From Nocardia asteroides (lineage in GTDB: Bacteria; Actinomycetota; Actinomycetes; Mycobacteriales; Mycobacteriaceae): a stretch of 64,000 nucleotides of DNA. The position numbers and the translations under genes are program-made. The notes under the pieces are model-generated. The model was given only the letters and a program-made list of their open reading frames with translations. It had not been told where the DNA came from and made no database searches. The stretch covers positions 3,400,001 through 3,464,000 of the forward strand of contig NZ_LR134352.1 in the NCBI RefSeq assembly GCF_900637185.1, given 5' to 3'. Within the stretch, counting starts at the first letter, position 1; every line of letters starts with the position of its first letter. Positions 41,942 through 49,529 of this stretch are shown here, piece after piece.

Positions 41942-42736
41942 ATGCGCGTGCAGATCGATCTGACGGGTAAGACGGCCCTGGTCACCGGCTCGACGCAGGG
42001 GATCGGGCTGGCCATCGCCGAGGGTTTGGCGCGCAGCGGCGCCAGAGTCGCGATCAACGGCCGCACGGCCGGGCGCGTCGACGCCGCAGTGGCCGAATTG
42101 CGTGGCGCGGGCGGCGATGTCGTCGGCGTCACGGCCGATGTCGCCACCGCGGACGGCGCCGCGGCCCTGCTCGCCGCGCTGCCCACCGTCGACATCCTCG
42201 TCAACAATCTGGGCATCTTCGAGGCGGTGCCCGCGCGGGAGATCACCGACGCGCAGTGGCGCGACTTCTTCGAGGTCAATGTGCTCGCGGCGGTCCGGCT
42301 CATCCGGTCCTATCTGCCCGGCATGATCGAGCGGGGCTGGGGACGCGCCGTCCAGATCGCCAGCGACTCGGCCGTGGTCACGCCGCAGGAGATGATCCAC
42401 TACGGCGCGTCCAAGACCGCGCTGCTCGCGGTGACCCGCGGCTTCGCCAAAGATGCCGCGGGGACCGGTGTCACGGTCAATTCGGTCATCGCGGGCCCTA
42501 CCCACACGGCGGGCGTGGAGGACTTCGTCTATCAGCTCGTGGACCGCTCGCTGCCGTGGGAGCAGGCCCAGCGCGAGTTCATGCGCGAGCACCGGCCGCA
42601 GTCGCTGATCCAGCGGCTGATCGAGCCGGCCGAGATCGCCAACATGGTGGTCTACCTGAGTTCGCCCCTGGCCTCGGCGACCACGGGCGGGGCGCTGCGG
42701 GTCGACGGCGGCTACGTCGACGCGATCCTGCCCTAG
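41942..42736 (+). CDS. SDR family oxidoreductase
   Basis: A 264-residue classical SDR: VTGSTQGIGLAIAEG (residues 13-27), NNLG, catalytic Ser in QIASDSAVV and YGASKTA for YxxxK. The segment after YxxxK (AGPTHTAGVEDFVYQLVDRSLPWEQAQREFMREHRPQSLIQR) is longer than usual, as in bacterial FabG-like or chloramphenicol-like SDRs of unknown substrate. ATG 41942 follows GGAGGAG. It lies 85 bases after the DUF2236 gene and may share its promoter. Confidence 0.85.
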   Translation: MRVQIDLTGKTALVTGSTQGIGLAIAEGLARSGARVAINGRTAGRVDAAVAELRGAGGDVVGVTADVATADGAAALLAALPTVDILVNNLGIFEAVPAREITDAQWRDFFEVNVLAAVRLIRSYLPGMIERGWGRAVQIASDSAVVTPQEMIHYGASKTALLAVTRGFAKDAAGTGVTVNSVIAGPTHTAGVEDFVYQLVDRSLPWEQAQREFMREHRPQSLIQRLIEPAEIANMVVYLSSPLASATTGGALRVDGGYVDAILP

Positions 42737-42744
42737 CGGCCCCC

Positions 42745-42772
42745 GCGGTTCTAAGCGACCGCTTAGAACCGC
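42745..42772. terminator. 13-bp inverted repeat between convergent SDR and tetR genes
   Basis: GCGGTTCTAAGCG (42745-42757) pairs perfectly with 42760-42772, spacer AC. As a hairpin it can end both convergent transcripts, but its core CTAAGCG-NN-CGCTTAG is the same as the operator-like site at 43483-43498 on the other side of the tetR gene, so it may bind that TetR instead or as well. Confidence 0.55.
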
Positions 42773-42778
42773 CGACGG

Positions 42779-43408
42779 CTATCGCTCGACGGCGCCGACC
42801 ATGCGCGCGGCGAGTTCGGCGTAGGCGGCTCCTACCGCCTCAGGGCTGTGCAGCTCGCGCGACGGATACCAGCGCAGCGTGTCGATGCACAGCGACAACA
42901 CCGCGAGGGTCACCGTGTCGATATCGGGCACGCCGAACTCGCCGGTCCGGACACCCTCGGCCACGATCGCCCGCAGCGTGTCGACGATGTCGCGGCGCAG
43001 CCGTACCACCGTGGCGTGATGGTCCGGGTCGAGCGCGCCGAGTTCGTACTGCACCACGCGGCCCGCCGTGGTGTGCTCGGCGTGCCAGTAGGCGAACGCG
43101 TACACGGCCGCACGCAGGCGTTTCGTGGCGTTTCCCGGCACGTCGGCGCCGGCGCGCAGAGCGGCCAGCGCCGCCGCGTGCCCGGACGTGCTGAGCCGGG
43201 CCAGTACCTCCTGCTTGCTACGGAAGTGGATGTACATCGCGGCCGGGCTCATCCCCGCGCCCGCGGCGATCTCGCGCGTGCTGGTGCCGTGATAGCCCTT
43301 CTTCGCGAACGCGTCGCGGGCCGCGTCGAGCAGCCGCAGTTCGGCCTCCACGATTGGTCGCTCGCTCGCCGTGGATCCGGCCGGTCCCGTCGATGTCTGT
43401 GCTGGCAT
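42779..43408 (-). CDS. TetR-family regulator of the beta-oxidation operon
   Basis: A 209-residue TetR protein. HTH at residues 20-66: EAELRLLDAARDAFAKKGYHGTSTREIAAGAGMSPAAMYIHFRSKQEVL. It is divergent from the thiolase operon, 112 bases apart, with the palindrome CTAAGCG-AA-CGCTTAG beside the thiolase start. This is the layout of repressors of acyl-CoA or steroid-ring degradation such as KstR2, but the operator differs from the KstR2 one as I recall it. The inducer is likely an acyl-CoA. Confidence 0.87.
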   Translation of the reverse strand: MPAQTSTGPAGSTASERPIVEAELRLLDAARDAFAKKGYHGTSTREIAAGAGMSPAAMYIHFRSKQEVLARLSTSGHAAALAALRAGADVPGNATKRLRAAVYAFAYWHAEHTTAGRVVQYELGALDPDHHATVVRLRRDIVDTLRAIVAEGVRTGEFGVPDIDTVTLAVLSLCIDTLRWYPSRELHSPEAVGAAYAELAARMVGAVER

Positions 43409-43482
43409 GCGTCGCGTCCTTCGGTCCGGACCGGCCCGGCGCCGGTGGTCACCCATTGACTTTCTCACACCCGCTCCACATA

Positions 43483-43498
43483 CTAAGCGAACGCTTAG
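43483..43498. promoter_or_regulatory. TetR operator upstream of the thiolase operon
   Basis: Perfect 16-bp inverted repeat CTAAGCG-AA-CGCTTAG, 22 bases before ATG 43521, overlapping the likely promoter. A second copy of the core lies at 42751-42766, past the 3' end of the tetR gene. Confidence 0.65.
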
Positions 43499-43520
43499 CC
43501 AGGTGGATAGGGAGAGCACT

Positions 43521-44744
43521 ATGACCGAAGCAGTAATCGTCGCCACCGCGCGGTCGCCGATCGGGCGGGCGGGCAAGGGCTCGCTGATCAGCCTGCGGCC
43601 GGACGACCTCGCCGCACAGGTGATCGCCGCCGCGCTGGCGCAGGTGCCGGGGCTGGACCCGAACACGGTGGACGACCTGTACCTGGGCGCCTGGGAGCAC
43701 ACCGGCGAGCAGGCCGAGAACATCGCCCGCCGGGTGGCGGTCCAGCTGGGCCTGGACGCCGTGCCCGCCGTCACCGTGAACCGGGCCTGCGCGTCGAGTG
43801 TGCAGACCACCCGCATGGCGGTGAACGCGATCAAGGCGGGCGACGGTGAGGTCTTCATCTCCGGTGGCGTGGAGTGTGTTTCGCGCTATCCGCGGCAGAA
43901 CGGCGTCGGCGCGGGCGACCTCGCGTTCCAGAACCCGCTGTTCGCCGACGCGCAGGCGCGGACCGCGCGGCTGGCCGAGACGAACGAGACCTGGACCGAC
44001 CCCCGGGCCGAGGGCGCCCTGCCCGATGTCTACATCACCATGGGACAGACCGCCGAGAACGTCGCCACCCACCGCGGCATCAGCCGCGCCGAACAGGACG
44101 AATTCGCGGCGCGCTCACAGCAATTGGCCGAGAAGGCGATCGCCGACGGCTTCTTCGCCCGCGAGATCACCCCGGTGACCCTGCCCGACGGCACCGTCGT
44201 CACCACCGACGACGGACCGCGCGCGGGCACCACCGTCGAGGGACTGTCGGGTCTGCGCACGGTCTTTCGCGCCGACGGCACCGTCACCGCGGGCAATGCC
44301 TGTCCCCTCAACGACGGAGCCGCCGCCCTGGTCGTGATGAGCGACACCAAGGCCAGGGAGCTGGGCCTGATCCCGCTGGCGCGGGTCGTGTCCACCGCGG
44401 TGAGCGGGCTGTCGCCGGAGATCATGGGCTTGGGCCCGGTGGCGGCCTCGCGACGCGCGCTGGCCAAGGCCGGCTTGTCGATCGGCGACATCGACCTGGC
44501 CGAGATCAACGAGGCGTTCGCGGCGCAGGTCATCCCGTCCTACCGCGACCTCGGCATCGATCTCGACAAGCTGAACGTCAACGGCGGCGGCATCGCGCTG
44601 GGTCACCCGTTCGGTGCCACCGGCGCCCGCATCACCACCACGCTGCTGCATTCGCTGGCTGAACGCGACCTGCAGTTCGGGCTGGAGACCATGTGCATCG
44701 GCGGCGGTCAGGGCATGGCGATCATCTTCGAGAGGCTGAGCTGA
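43521..44744 (+). CDS. Thiolase (acetyl-CoA acyltransferase)
   Basis: A 407-residue degradative-type thiolase. The acyl-enzyme cysteine is Cys90 in NRACASSVQT; GGVECVSRYP follows; the C-terminal pair is His in GHPFGATGARI and Cys in ETMCIGGGQGMA. Length and motif ACASS fit actinobacterial FadA enzymes of lipid or steroid side-chain degradation. It would cleave a 3-ketoacyl-CoA. ATG 43521 follows GGGAGAG. First of four overlapping genes (thiolase, two SDRs, MaoC), a complete hydration-oxidation-cleavage set without an acyl-CoA dehydrogenase. Confidence 0.92.
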   Translation: MTEAVIVATARSPIGRAGKGSLISLRPDDLAAQVIAAALAQVPGLDPNTVDDLYLGAWEHTGEQAENIARRVAVQLGLDAVPAVTVNRACASSVQTTRMAVNAIKAGDGEVFISGGVECVSRYPRQNGVGAGDLAFQNPLFADAQARTARLAETNETWTDPRAEGALPDVYITMGQTAENVATHRGISRAEQDEFAARSQQLAEKAIADGFFAREITPVTLPDGTVVTTDDGPRAGTTVEGLSGLRTVFRADGTVTAGNACPLNDGAAALVVMSDTKARELGLIPLARVVSTAVSGLSPEIMGLGPVAASRRALAKAGLSIGDIDLAEINEAFAAQVIPSYRDLGIDLDKLNVNGGGIALGHPFGATGARITTTLLHSLAERDLQFGLETMCIGGGQGMAIIFERLS

Positions 44745-45502
44745 TGACGCGCACGCAGACACCGACGTCGAACCTGAGCTTCGACTTCGCCGGGCAGTCG
44801 GTCATCGTCACCGGCGGCGGCCGCGGCATCGGCCTCGAACTGGGCCGGGCCTTCCACACCGCGGGCGCGGTGGTCTACCTCGTCGACTTCGACGCGGCCG
44901 TGGTCGCCGACGCGGCAGCCGAGGTGGGCTGCCGGTACGCGGTGGCCGATGTGGCCGACAGCGCGTCGGTGCGGGCCGTGGTCGAGCAGGTGCACGCCGA
45001 GACCGGCCGGATCGACGTGCTGGTCAACAACGCGGGCATCCTGCGGGACCGGCTGCTCTGGAAGCTCACCGACGACGACTACGAGCAGGTCATGGCGGTG
45101 CACGCCGGCGGCACCTTCCGGTTCACCCGCGCGTGCGTGCCGTACTTCCGCGAACGCGGCTACGGCCGGGTCGTCAACGTCACCTCCTATACCGGTCTGC
45201 GCGGCAACCCCGGTCAGTCGAACTACGCCATGGCCAAGGCCGGGATCATCGGCTTCACCAAGACCGCGGCCAAGGAACTGGCCCGCTTCGGGGTAACCGT
45301 GAACGCCATCTCACCCAATGCCGAGACACGGATGATCGCCTCCATCCCCGACGACAAGAAGGCCGAGCTCACCGGCCAGATCCCGATGGGCCGCTTCGCC
45401 GAGCCCAGCGAAATGGCCTCCGCCGTGGCCTTTCTCGCCTCGGCCGAAGCCGGCTACATCACCGGCACCGTGCTGCCCGTCGACGGCGGGATCTCGATAT
45501 GA
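44744..45502 (+). CDS. SDR, FabG-like 3-hydroxyacyl-CoA dehydrogenase candidate
   Basis: A 252-residue SDR: VTGGGRGIGLELGRAF (residues 18-33), NNAGILRD, Ser in NVTSYTGLRG, YAMAKAG for YxxxK, and C-terminal PVDGGI. The ATG overlaps the thiolase stop (TGATG), so the two are coupled. The NNAGILRDRLLWKLTDDDYEQVMAVHAGGTF segment is close to the SDR domain of peroxisomal multifunctional enzyme 2 types, supporting a 3-hydroxyacyl-CoA substrate. Confidence 0.88.
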   Translation: MTRTQTPTSNLSFDFAGQSVIVTGGGRGIGLELGRAFHTAGAVVYLVDFDAAVVADAAAEVGCRYAVADVADSASVRAVVEQVHAETGRIDVLVNNAGILRDRLLWKLTDDDYEQVMAVHAGGTFRFTRACVPYFRERGYGRVVNVTSYTGLRGNPGQSNYAMAKAGIIGFTKTAAKELARFGVTVNAISPNAETRMIASIPDDKKAELTGQIPMGRFAEPSEMASAVAFLASAEAGYITGTVLPVDGGISI

Positions 45503-46254
45503 CGGGCCGGTTCGACGGACAGGTCGCCGTCGTCACCGGAGCCAGCCGGGGGATCGGTCTGGCGATCGCCCGGCGCCTGGTCGAGGAAGGCGCGCGGGTC
45601 GTGCTCACCGCCCGCACCGAGGAAGCGCTCGACGCCGCCGTCGCCGAACTCGGCGGGCCGACGGTCGCGCTCGCGGTCGCGGGCAAGGCCGACGACCCCG
45701 AGCATCAGGTGGCGACACTGGCCGAGGCGGCGCAGACCTTCGGCGGTGTCGACGTGCTGGTCAACAACACCGGCATCAATCCGGTGGCGGGCCCGGTGCT
45801 CGACACCGATCTCGGTGCCGCGCGAAAGACCATGGAGGTGAACGTATTCGGGGCGATCGGCTGGACCCGGGCCTTCCGTGACCGGGCCGGGGACCGGGCC
45901 AAGGCCGTGGTCAATCTCGCCTCGGTCGCCGGCCTGCGTCCCGCCGCCGACATCGGCGTCTACGGCGTGAGCAAGTCGGCGCTGATCGGGCTGACCACGC
46001 AGCTGGCGCAGGAACTCAGTCCGGCGATCCGGGTGAACGCGGTGGCGCCCGCGGTGGTGCGCACCAGGTTCGCGACCGCCCTGTTCGAAGGCAAGGAACA
46101 GCAGGTGCGCGCGGAATACCCGCTCGCGCGGCTGGGCGAGCCCGCCGATGTCGCGGCCGCGGTGGCGTTCCTCGCCTCCGGCGACGCCGCCTGGATCACC
46201 GGGCAGACCTTGGTCGTGGACGGCGGGCTCACCCTCGGGGGCGGGATCCGATGA
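45499..46254 (+). CDS. SDR family oxidoreductase
   Basis: A 251-residue SDR: VTGASRGIGLAIARRL (residues 12-27), NNTG in place of NNAG, Ser in NLASVAGLRP and YGVSKSA for YxxxK, ending VDGGLTLGGG. ATG 45499 overlaps the previous stop as ATGA. It may act on the opposite stereoisomer or a later step than its neighbour; having two SDRs in one beta-oxidation operon suggests a substrate with more than one hydroxyl to oxidise. Confidence 0.88.
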   Translation: MTGRFDGQVAVVTGASRGIGLAIARRLVEEGARVVLTARTEEALDAAVAELGGPTVALAVAGKADDPEHQVATLAEAAQTFGGVDVLVNNTGINPVAGPVLDTDLGAARKTMEVNVFGAIGWTRAFRDRAGDRAKAVVNLASVAGLRPAADIGVYGVSKSALIGLTTQLAQELSPAIRVNAVAPAVVRTRFATALFEGKEQQVRAEYPLARLGEPADVAAAVAFLASGDAAWITGQTLVVDGGLTLGGGIR

Positions 46255-46706
46255 CGACCTTCGCCTCCCTCGACGAGTTGCGAGCCGCGGTCGGGGCCGA
46301 CCTGGGTGTCAGCGACTGGGTCGAGGTCACTCAGGACCGGATCGACACCTTCGCCGACTGCACCGAGGACCGGCAGTGGATCCACATCGATCCGGTGCGC
46401 GCGGCGGACGGCCCGTTCGGCGCGCCCATCGCGCACGGGTATCTCACGCTGTCGCTGCTGTCGGCGTTCCTGACCGATCTGCTGCGGGTGGACGGCGTGC
46501 GCGCGGCGGTCAACTACGGGCTGGACAAGGTGCGCTTCCCCGCGCCGGTGCCGGCCGGGTCGCGGGTTCGCGGGTCCGGGCGGCTGGCCTCGGTCGACGA
46601 GGTGCCCGGGGGTGTGCAGGTCGCGATCGATGTCACCGTCGAGTGCGACCGGTCCGGCAAACCCGTCTGCGTCGCACGGACATTGGCCCGGTATCTCGGC
46701 GGATAA
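46251..46706 (+). CDS. MaoC-family (R)-specific enoyl-CoA hydratase
   Basis: A 151-residue hot-dog protein. TQDRIDTFADCTEDRQWIHIDPVRA holds the hydratase motif with catalytic Asp and His (D36 and H46 region); GAPIAHGYLTLSLLSAF follows. It hydrates trans-2-enoyl-CoA. ATG 46251 overlaps the preceding stop as ATGA. Last gene of the thiolase operon, providing the hydration step. Confidence 0.9.
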   Translation: MTTFASLDELRAAVGADLGVSDWVEVTQDRIDTFADCTEDRQWIHIDPVRAADGPFGAPIAHGYLTLSLLSAFLTDLLRVDGVRAAVNYGLDKVRFPAPVPAGSRVRGSGRLASVDEVPGGVQVAIDVTVECDRSGKPVCVARTLARYLGG

Positions 46707-46723
46707 CCGGTTGCGCGGTGGGT

Positions 46724-46736
46724 TAGGTTGGGAATC
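46724..46736 (+). promoter_or_regulatory. Leaderless-type -10 box before the MFS leader peptide
   Basis: TAGGTT (46724-46729) fits the TAnnnT -10 pattern and lies exactly 7 bases before GTG 46737, the spacing typical of actinobacterial leaderless transcripts. No clear -35 is seen. Confidence 0.4.
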
Positions 46737-46769
46737 GTGACCACTGCTACCGAGGCGGACAGACTCTAG
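46737..46769 (+). CDS. Predicted 10-residue leader peptide of the MFS gene
   Basis: GTG ... TAG encodes MTTATEADRL. The TAG stop lies on the first bases of a perfect 9-bp hairpin (46768-46789), so a ribosome held near the end of this peptide would melt or block that stem. The layout is that of antibiotic-sensing attenuators; the peptide itself has no known match. Confidence 0.45.
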   Translation: MTTATEADRL

Positions 46770-46901
46770 CCACCGGTCCGCCGGTGGCTGCCCCGTGCGA
46801 ACCACACCGTGCCGACCGGACACGGTCTCTCGTGGTGCGCCCGGATGCCCCGGTTCGACCGCTGTCTGTCCGTCGCGCCGCGTCCCCGCTGCCGGGACGC
46901 G
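46768..46901 (+). promoter_or_regulatory. Structured leader (attenuator-like) of the MFS gene
   Basis: Three hairpins in 134 bases: AGCCACCGG / CCGGTGGCT (46768-46789, loop TCCG); a nested one with ACCGTG / CACGGT arms (about 46806-46830); and CGCGTCCC / GGGACGCG (46879-46901, loop of 7). They separate the leader peptide from GTG 46935. Which are terminators and which are anti-terminators cannot be settled by eye. Confidence 0.45.
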
Positions 46902-46934
46902 CGCGTTCAGCTCGGTGACCAGTGGGAGTTCCCT

Positions 46935-48074
46935 GTGCCTAAGTGGTTGGTGGCGTTGTTCGTCGCCGCGTTCGTCTTCTATACCGACGACTATGTGATC
47001 GCCGGTGTCCTGCCCGAGATCGCCGGTGATCTCGGGGTGAGTCAGGCCGCGGCGGGCCAGCTCGTCACGATCTTCGCCGTGACCGTCGCGCTGGTGGCGC
47101 CGGTCGCGGGTGTGGTGTTCGCGCGCGTGCCACGCCGGTCGCTGCTCGCGACCGGCGTGTGCGTGTTCGTGGCCGCCAATATCGGTGCGGCGCTGACGCC
47201 GTCGTTCGGTGCGCTGCTGGTGGTGCGGGTGGTGGCCGCGGCCGCCGCCGCGGTCGCGACACCGTCGCTGTTCGCGACGGCGGTGCGGCGCGCCCCCGCG
47301 GATCGCGTCGGGCGGTCGGTGGCGGTGGTGGCGCTCGGCGTCACCGGGTCGATCGCCGTCGGCGTGCCCGTCGGCACCTGGATCGGTGGCGTGTTCGGCT
47401 GGCGCGCGACCTTCGCCGCGATGGCGGTGGGCGGGGTGATCGCGCTCGCCGGGCTGCTGGCGGCCCTGCCAAGGGAGCCCGCCGAGACCGCCGTCCCGGA
47501 CTGGAAAGCCCAGCTGCGCAGCCTGTCCCGGCGTCCGGTGAGCTGCGGCCTGCTGGCGAACACCTCGCTCATGACCGGTTCGATGATGATGCTCACCTAC
47601 CTGGCGCCGTACCTCGCCGAGGTCGCCGGGCCGGGAGTGGACGCCCGCGCGGTCTCGTTCGGGCTGGCCGGTGTGGCGGGCATGCTGGGCATGTGGGCCG
47701 GTGGCGTCGCGACCGACCGCTGGGGCCCGGATCGCGCGCTGTCCGCGGGAATCGGCGCCATCGCGGGTTCGATGGCGTACCTGTCGCTGATGTGGGTGCT
47801 GCGCCCGGTCCCGTCGGCTGCCCTGCTCCCGGTGCTCGCGTTCTGGGGCGGCGCCGCCTTCTGGAACTCACCCGCCATCCAGGCCAGACTGGCCCTGCTG
47901 TCCGGCCCGCTGGCCCCGCAGGCGCTGGCGCTCAACACCTCCGGCACCTACCTCGGGGTCGCGCTGGGCGGTCTCTGCGGCGGCCTCGCCATGAGCGTCG
48001 GGAGCAGCGCCGTGTTGCCACCGCTCGCCGCCGGTTTCGCCCTCGCCGCCCTGCTCCTGCTGGCCCGGGCGTGA
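46935..48074 (+). CDS. MFS efflux transporter (DHA1-type)
   Basis: A 379-residue, 12-helix major facilitator. TDDYVIAGVLPEIAGDLGVSQAAAGQLVTIFAVTVAL (about residues 14-50) is the first-helix pattern of DHA1 drug exporters; the loop 2-3 motif is the degenerate FARVPRRSLL, and motif C-like glycines occur in helix 5 (ALGVTGSIAVGVPVGTWIGG). Likely exports a drug or small metabolite. GTG 46935 has GGGAG upstream. The gene follows the attenuator-like leader, consistent with induction by a ribosome-targeting compound; the substrate is not proven. Confidence 0.83.
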   Translation: MPKWLVALFVAAFVFYTDDYVIAGVLPEIAGDLGVSQAAAGQLVTIFAVTVALVAPVAGVVFARVPRRSLLATGVCVFVAANIGAALTPSFGALLVVRVVAAAAAAVATPSLFATAVRRAPADRVGRSVAVVALGVTGSIAVGVPVGTWIGGVFGWRATFAAMAVGGVIALAGLLAALPREPAETAVPDWKAQLRSLSRRPVSCGLLANTSLMTGSMMMLTYLAPYLAEVAGPGVDARAVSFGLAGVAGMLGMWAGGVATDRWGPDRALSAGIGAIAGSMAYLSLMWVLRPVPSAALLPVLAFWGGAAFWNSPAIQARLALLSGPLAPQALALNTSGTYLGVALGGLCGGLAMSVGSSAVLPPLAAGFALAALLLLARA

Positions 48075-48083
48075 TCAGGAGGA

Positions 48084-48587
48084 TCAGGATTGCTCGCGCG
48101 GCGGGTTCGGTTCGCGCCTGCGCCGGCGCAGCGGGCCGATCACCCACACACTGCTGAACAGGAGCGCGAACAGCGCGCCCGCGACGATGGCGGAGGGCAA
48201 CCCGGAGACCGTGTCGAAGATCAGCACGGTCACCCCGGTCAACGCCACGCCGAGCAGGATGATGCCGATCAGCGCGTAATGGTGGGTCGCGGTGACGAGA
48301 TCGGCCAGCTGGTGCCTGCGGAACAACAGGCGGTGGGTGGCGACCGGTGCCACCAGCAGGACCGTCGCCGCGACGGAGGCGACGACGGTCCCCAGATACA
48401 CCACCCGCATCGAGGGCCCGAGCATCTCGAACCGCGCCTGGAACGGCAGGGTCAGCAGGAACCCGGTGAGCAGTTGCACGCCGGTCTGCACGACGCGCAG
48501 TTCCTGGAGCAGTCCGGACCAGTTCCGGTCCAGCCGCTGGGTCTCGTTCTCACCGCGTACCCGCTGGTCCCATGCCGCGTCGTCCAT
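48084..48587 (-). CDS. DUF6328-like four-helix membrane protein
   Basis: A 167-residue protein with a polar N-terminus (RVRGENETQRLDRNWSGLLQELRVVQTGVQLL) and four membrane helices (about residues 37-50, 62-80, 101-122, 130-148), then a basic tail RRRRREPNPPREQS. The NETQRLDRNWxxLLQELRVxQTGxQ block is typical of DUF6328 proteins of actinomycetes; function unknown. ATG 48587 has no strong ribosome site. A SigF-like promoter lies 75 bases upstream. Confidence 0.72.
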   Translation of the reverse strand: MDDAAWDQRVRGENETQRLDRNWSGLLQELRVVQTGVQLLTGFLLTLPFQARFEMLGPSMRVVYLGTVVASVAATVLLVAPVATHRLLFRRHQLADLVTATHHYALIGIILLGVALTGVTVLIFDTVSGLPSAIVAGALFALLFSSVWVIGPLRRRRREPNPPREQS

Positions 48588-48661
48588 GTCAGGCCTCGCG
48601 GCGGGTTGCTGCCCGGTCGCTTGCCGTCGTCATCGTCGGCTCCTTCCGCTGCACAGGGGAC

Positions 48662-48686
48662 ATGCCCCGTTCCGTGCGGCGGAAAC
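48662..48686 (-). promoter_or_regulatory. SigF-like promoter for the DUF6328 gene
   Basis: Minus strand: GTTT (48686-48683), 15 bases, GGGCAT (48667-48662). One mismatch in the -10. In the 48588-48909 gap, which otherwise holds only the divergent site at 48838-48862. Confidence 0.4.
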
Positions 48687-48837
48687 GTGCCGACAGTTCG
48701 CCGGCATCGCTGCCTCACCCAGGTCCGTGACCGGTTCCCACGGTAGGACGGTCGCCGAGGAGGACGAACTGCCGGGCCGGTCTGTGCGCCGAACAGCGGG
48801 CGCGGCTGCGCGAGCGCGACATCTCCCCACCGTGCGC

Positions 48838-48862
48838 GATTCAGGCCGGAGCCGCCGGGTAA
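48838..48862 (+). promoter_or_regulatory. SigF-type promoter for the zinc-ribbon gene
   Basis: Plus strand: GATT (48838-48841), 15 bases, GGGTAA (48857-48862), 47 bases before GTG 48910. Likely drives the zinc-ribbon, iron-permease-like and topoisomerase genes together. Confidence 0.55.
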
Positions 48863-48909
48863 CCGCGAGGTGTAACCGAAGTCGGATCCATCGACGAGAG
48901 GTGATGATC

Positions 48910-49143
48910 GTGACTGTCTGCGATACCTGTGGCAACGACTATGCCCGCGCCTTCACCGTGAGCCGGGACGGCCAGAGCTGGACCTTCGACAGCATCGAAT
49001 GCGCCGCCACGACGCTGGCGCCCAGCTGCGCGCACTGTGGGTGCCGTGTGCTCGGCCACGGCGTGGAGACCGAGGGCACCGTGTACTGCTGCGCCAGCTG
49101 CGCCCGTCATTCCGGCCACGACGCACTGGTCGATCACGCCTGA
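48910..49143 (+). CDS. Cysteine-rich zinc-ribbon / metallothionein-like protein
   Basis: A 77-residue protein with eight to nine cysteines: CDTCGNDY at the start, a central EC, then CAHCGCRV and YCCASCARHSGH. The last part (CxxCxC...YCCxxCAxxH) strongly resembles the metal-binding fold of cyanobacterial SmtA metallothionein, so zinc binding is expected. GTG 48910 is chosen because GAGAGG lies 8 bases before it; ATG 48904 would be too close to that site. First gene of a three-gene stress unit. Confidence 0.75.
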   Translation: MTVCDTCGNDYARAFTVSRDGQSWTFDSIECAATTLAPSCAHCGCRVLGHGVETEGTVYCCASCARHSGHDALVDHA

Positions 49144-49151
49144 GGGCCGGC

Positions 49152-49529
49152 ATGCGAGTCCACCGCCTGGCCACCGCCGTCCCGGATGCCGCCACGCACT
49201 GGGCGGGCACCCGCTGGAGCTGGATTCTCGTACTGGTCCTGGCGATGGCCGCGGTGGTGATCGGTGTCGTGACGAGCTTCCCGCTCTGGTGGCAGACCAC
49301 CGTCTACACCAGCGCCGGGCTGATCAGCGTCGTCATGCTGTTCCTGCTGCAGCACACCACCAATAGGGCCAATCACGCGGTGCTGATCAAACTCGACGAA
49401 CTCGTCCGCGCGACCACCGGCGCCCGCGCGGACTTTCTCGACCTCGAGGACCGGCAGGTCCACGAACAGGAAGCACTGCACGATCGATTGATCGCCGACC
49501 CGAGCACCGCCGTGCCCGAGGAGCAATAG
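49152..49529 (+). CDS. Low-affinity iron permease family membrane protein (second copy)
   Basis: A 125-residue protein with two membrane helices (about 22-44, WSWILVLVLAMAAVVIGVVTSFPLW, and 47-67, TTVYTSAGLISVVMLFLLQHT) and the family helix TNRANHAVLIKLDELVRATTGARADFLDLEDRQ, nearly identical in layout to the protein at 3844-4266. It lies 8 bases after the zinc-ribbon gene, and its TAG stop overlaps the next GTG by one base, so the three genes are one unit. Confidence 0.75.
   Translation: MRVHRLATAVPDAATHWAGTRWSWILVLVLAMAAVVIGVVTSFPLWWQTTVYTSAGLISVVMLFLLQHTTNRANHAVLIKLDELVRATTGARADFLDLEDRQVHEQEALHDRLIADPSTAVPEEQ

Noticed and set aside
46935..48074. Calling the MFS gene a chloramphenicol exporter
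   Set aside because: The leader suggests a ribosome drug, but the GTSEF-type first-helix motif of known Cml/Cmr exporters is absent.
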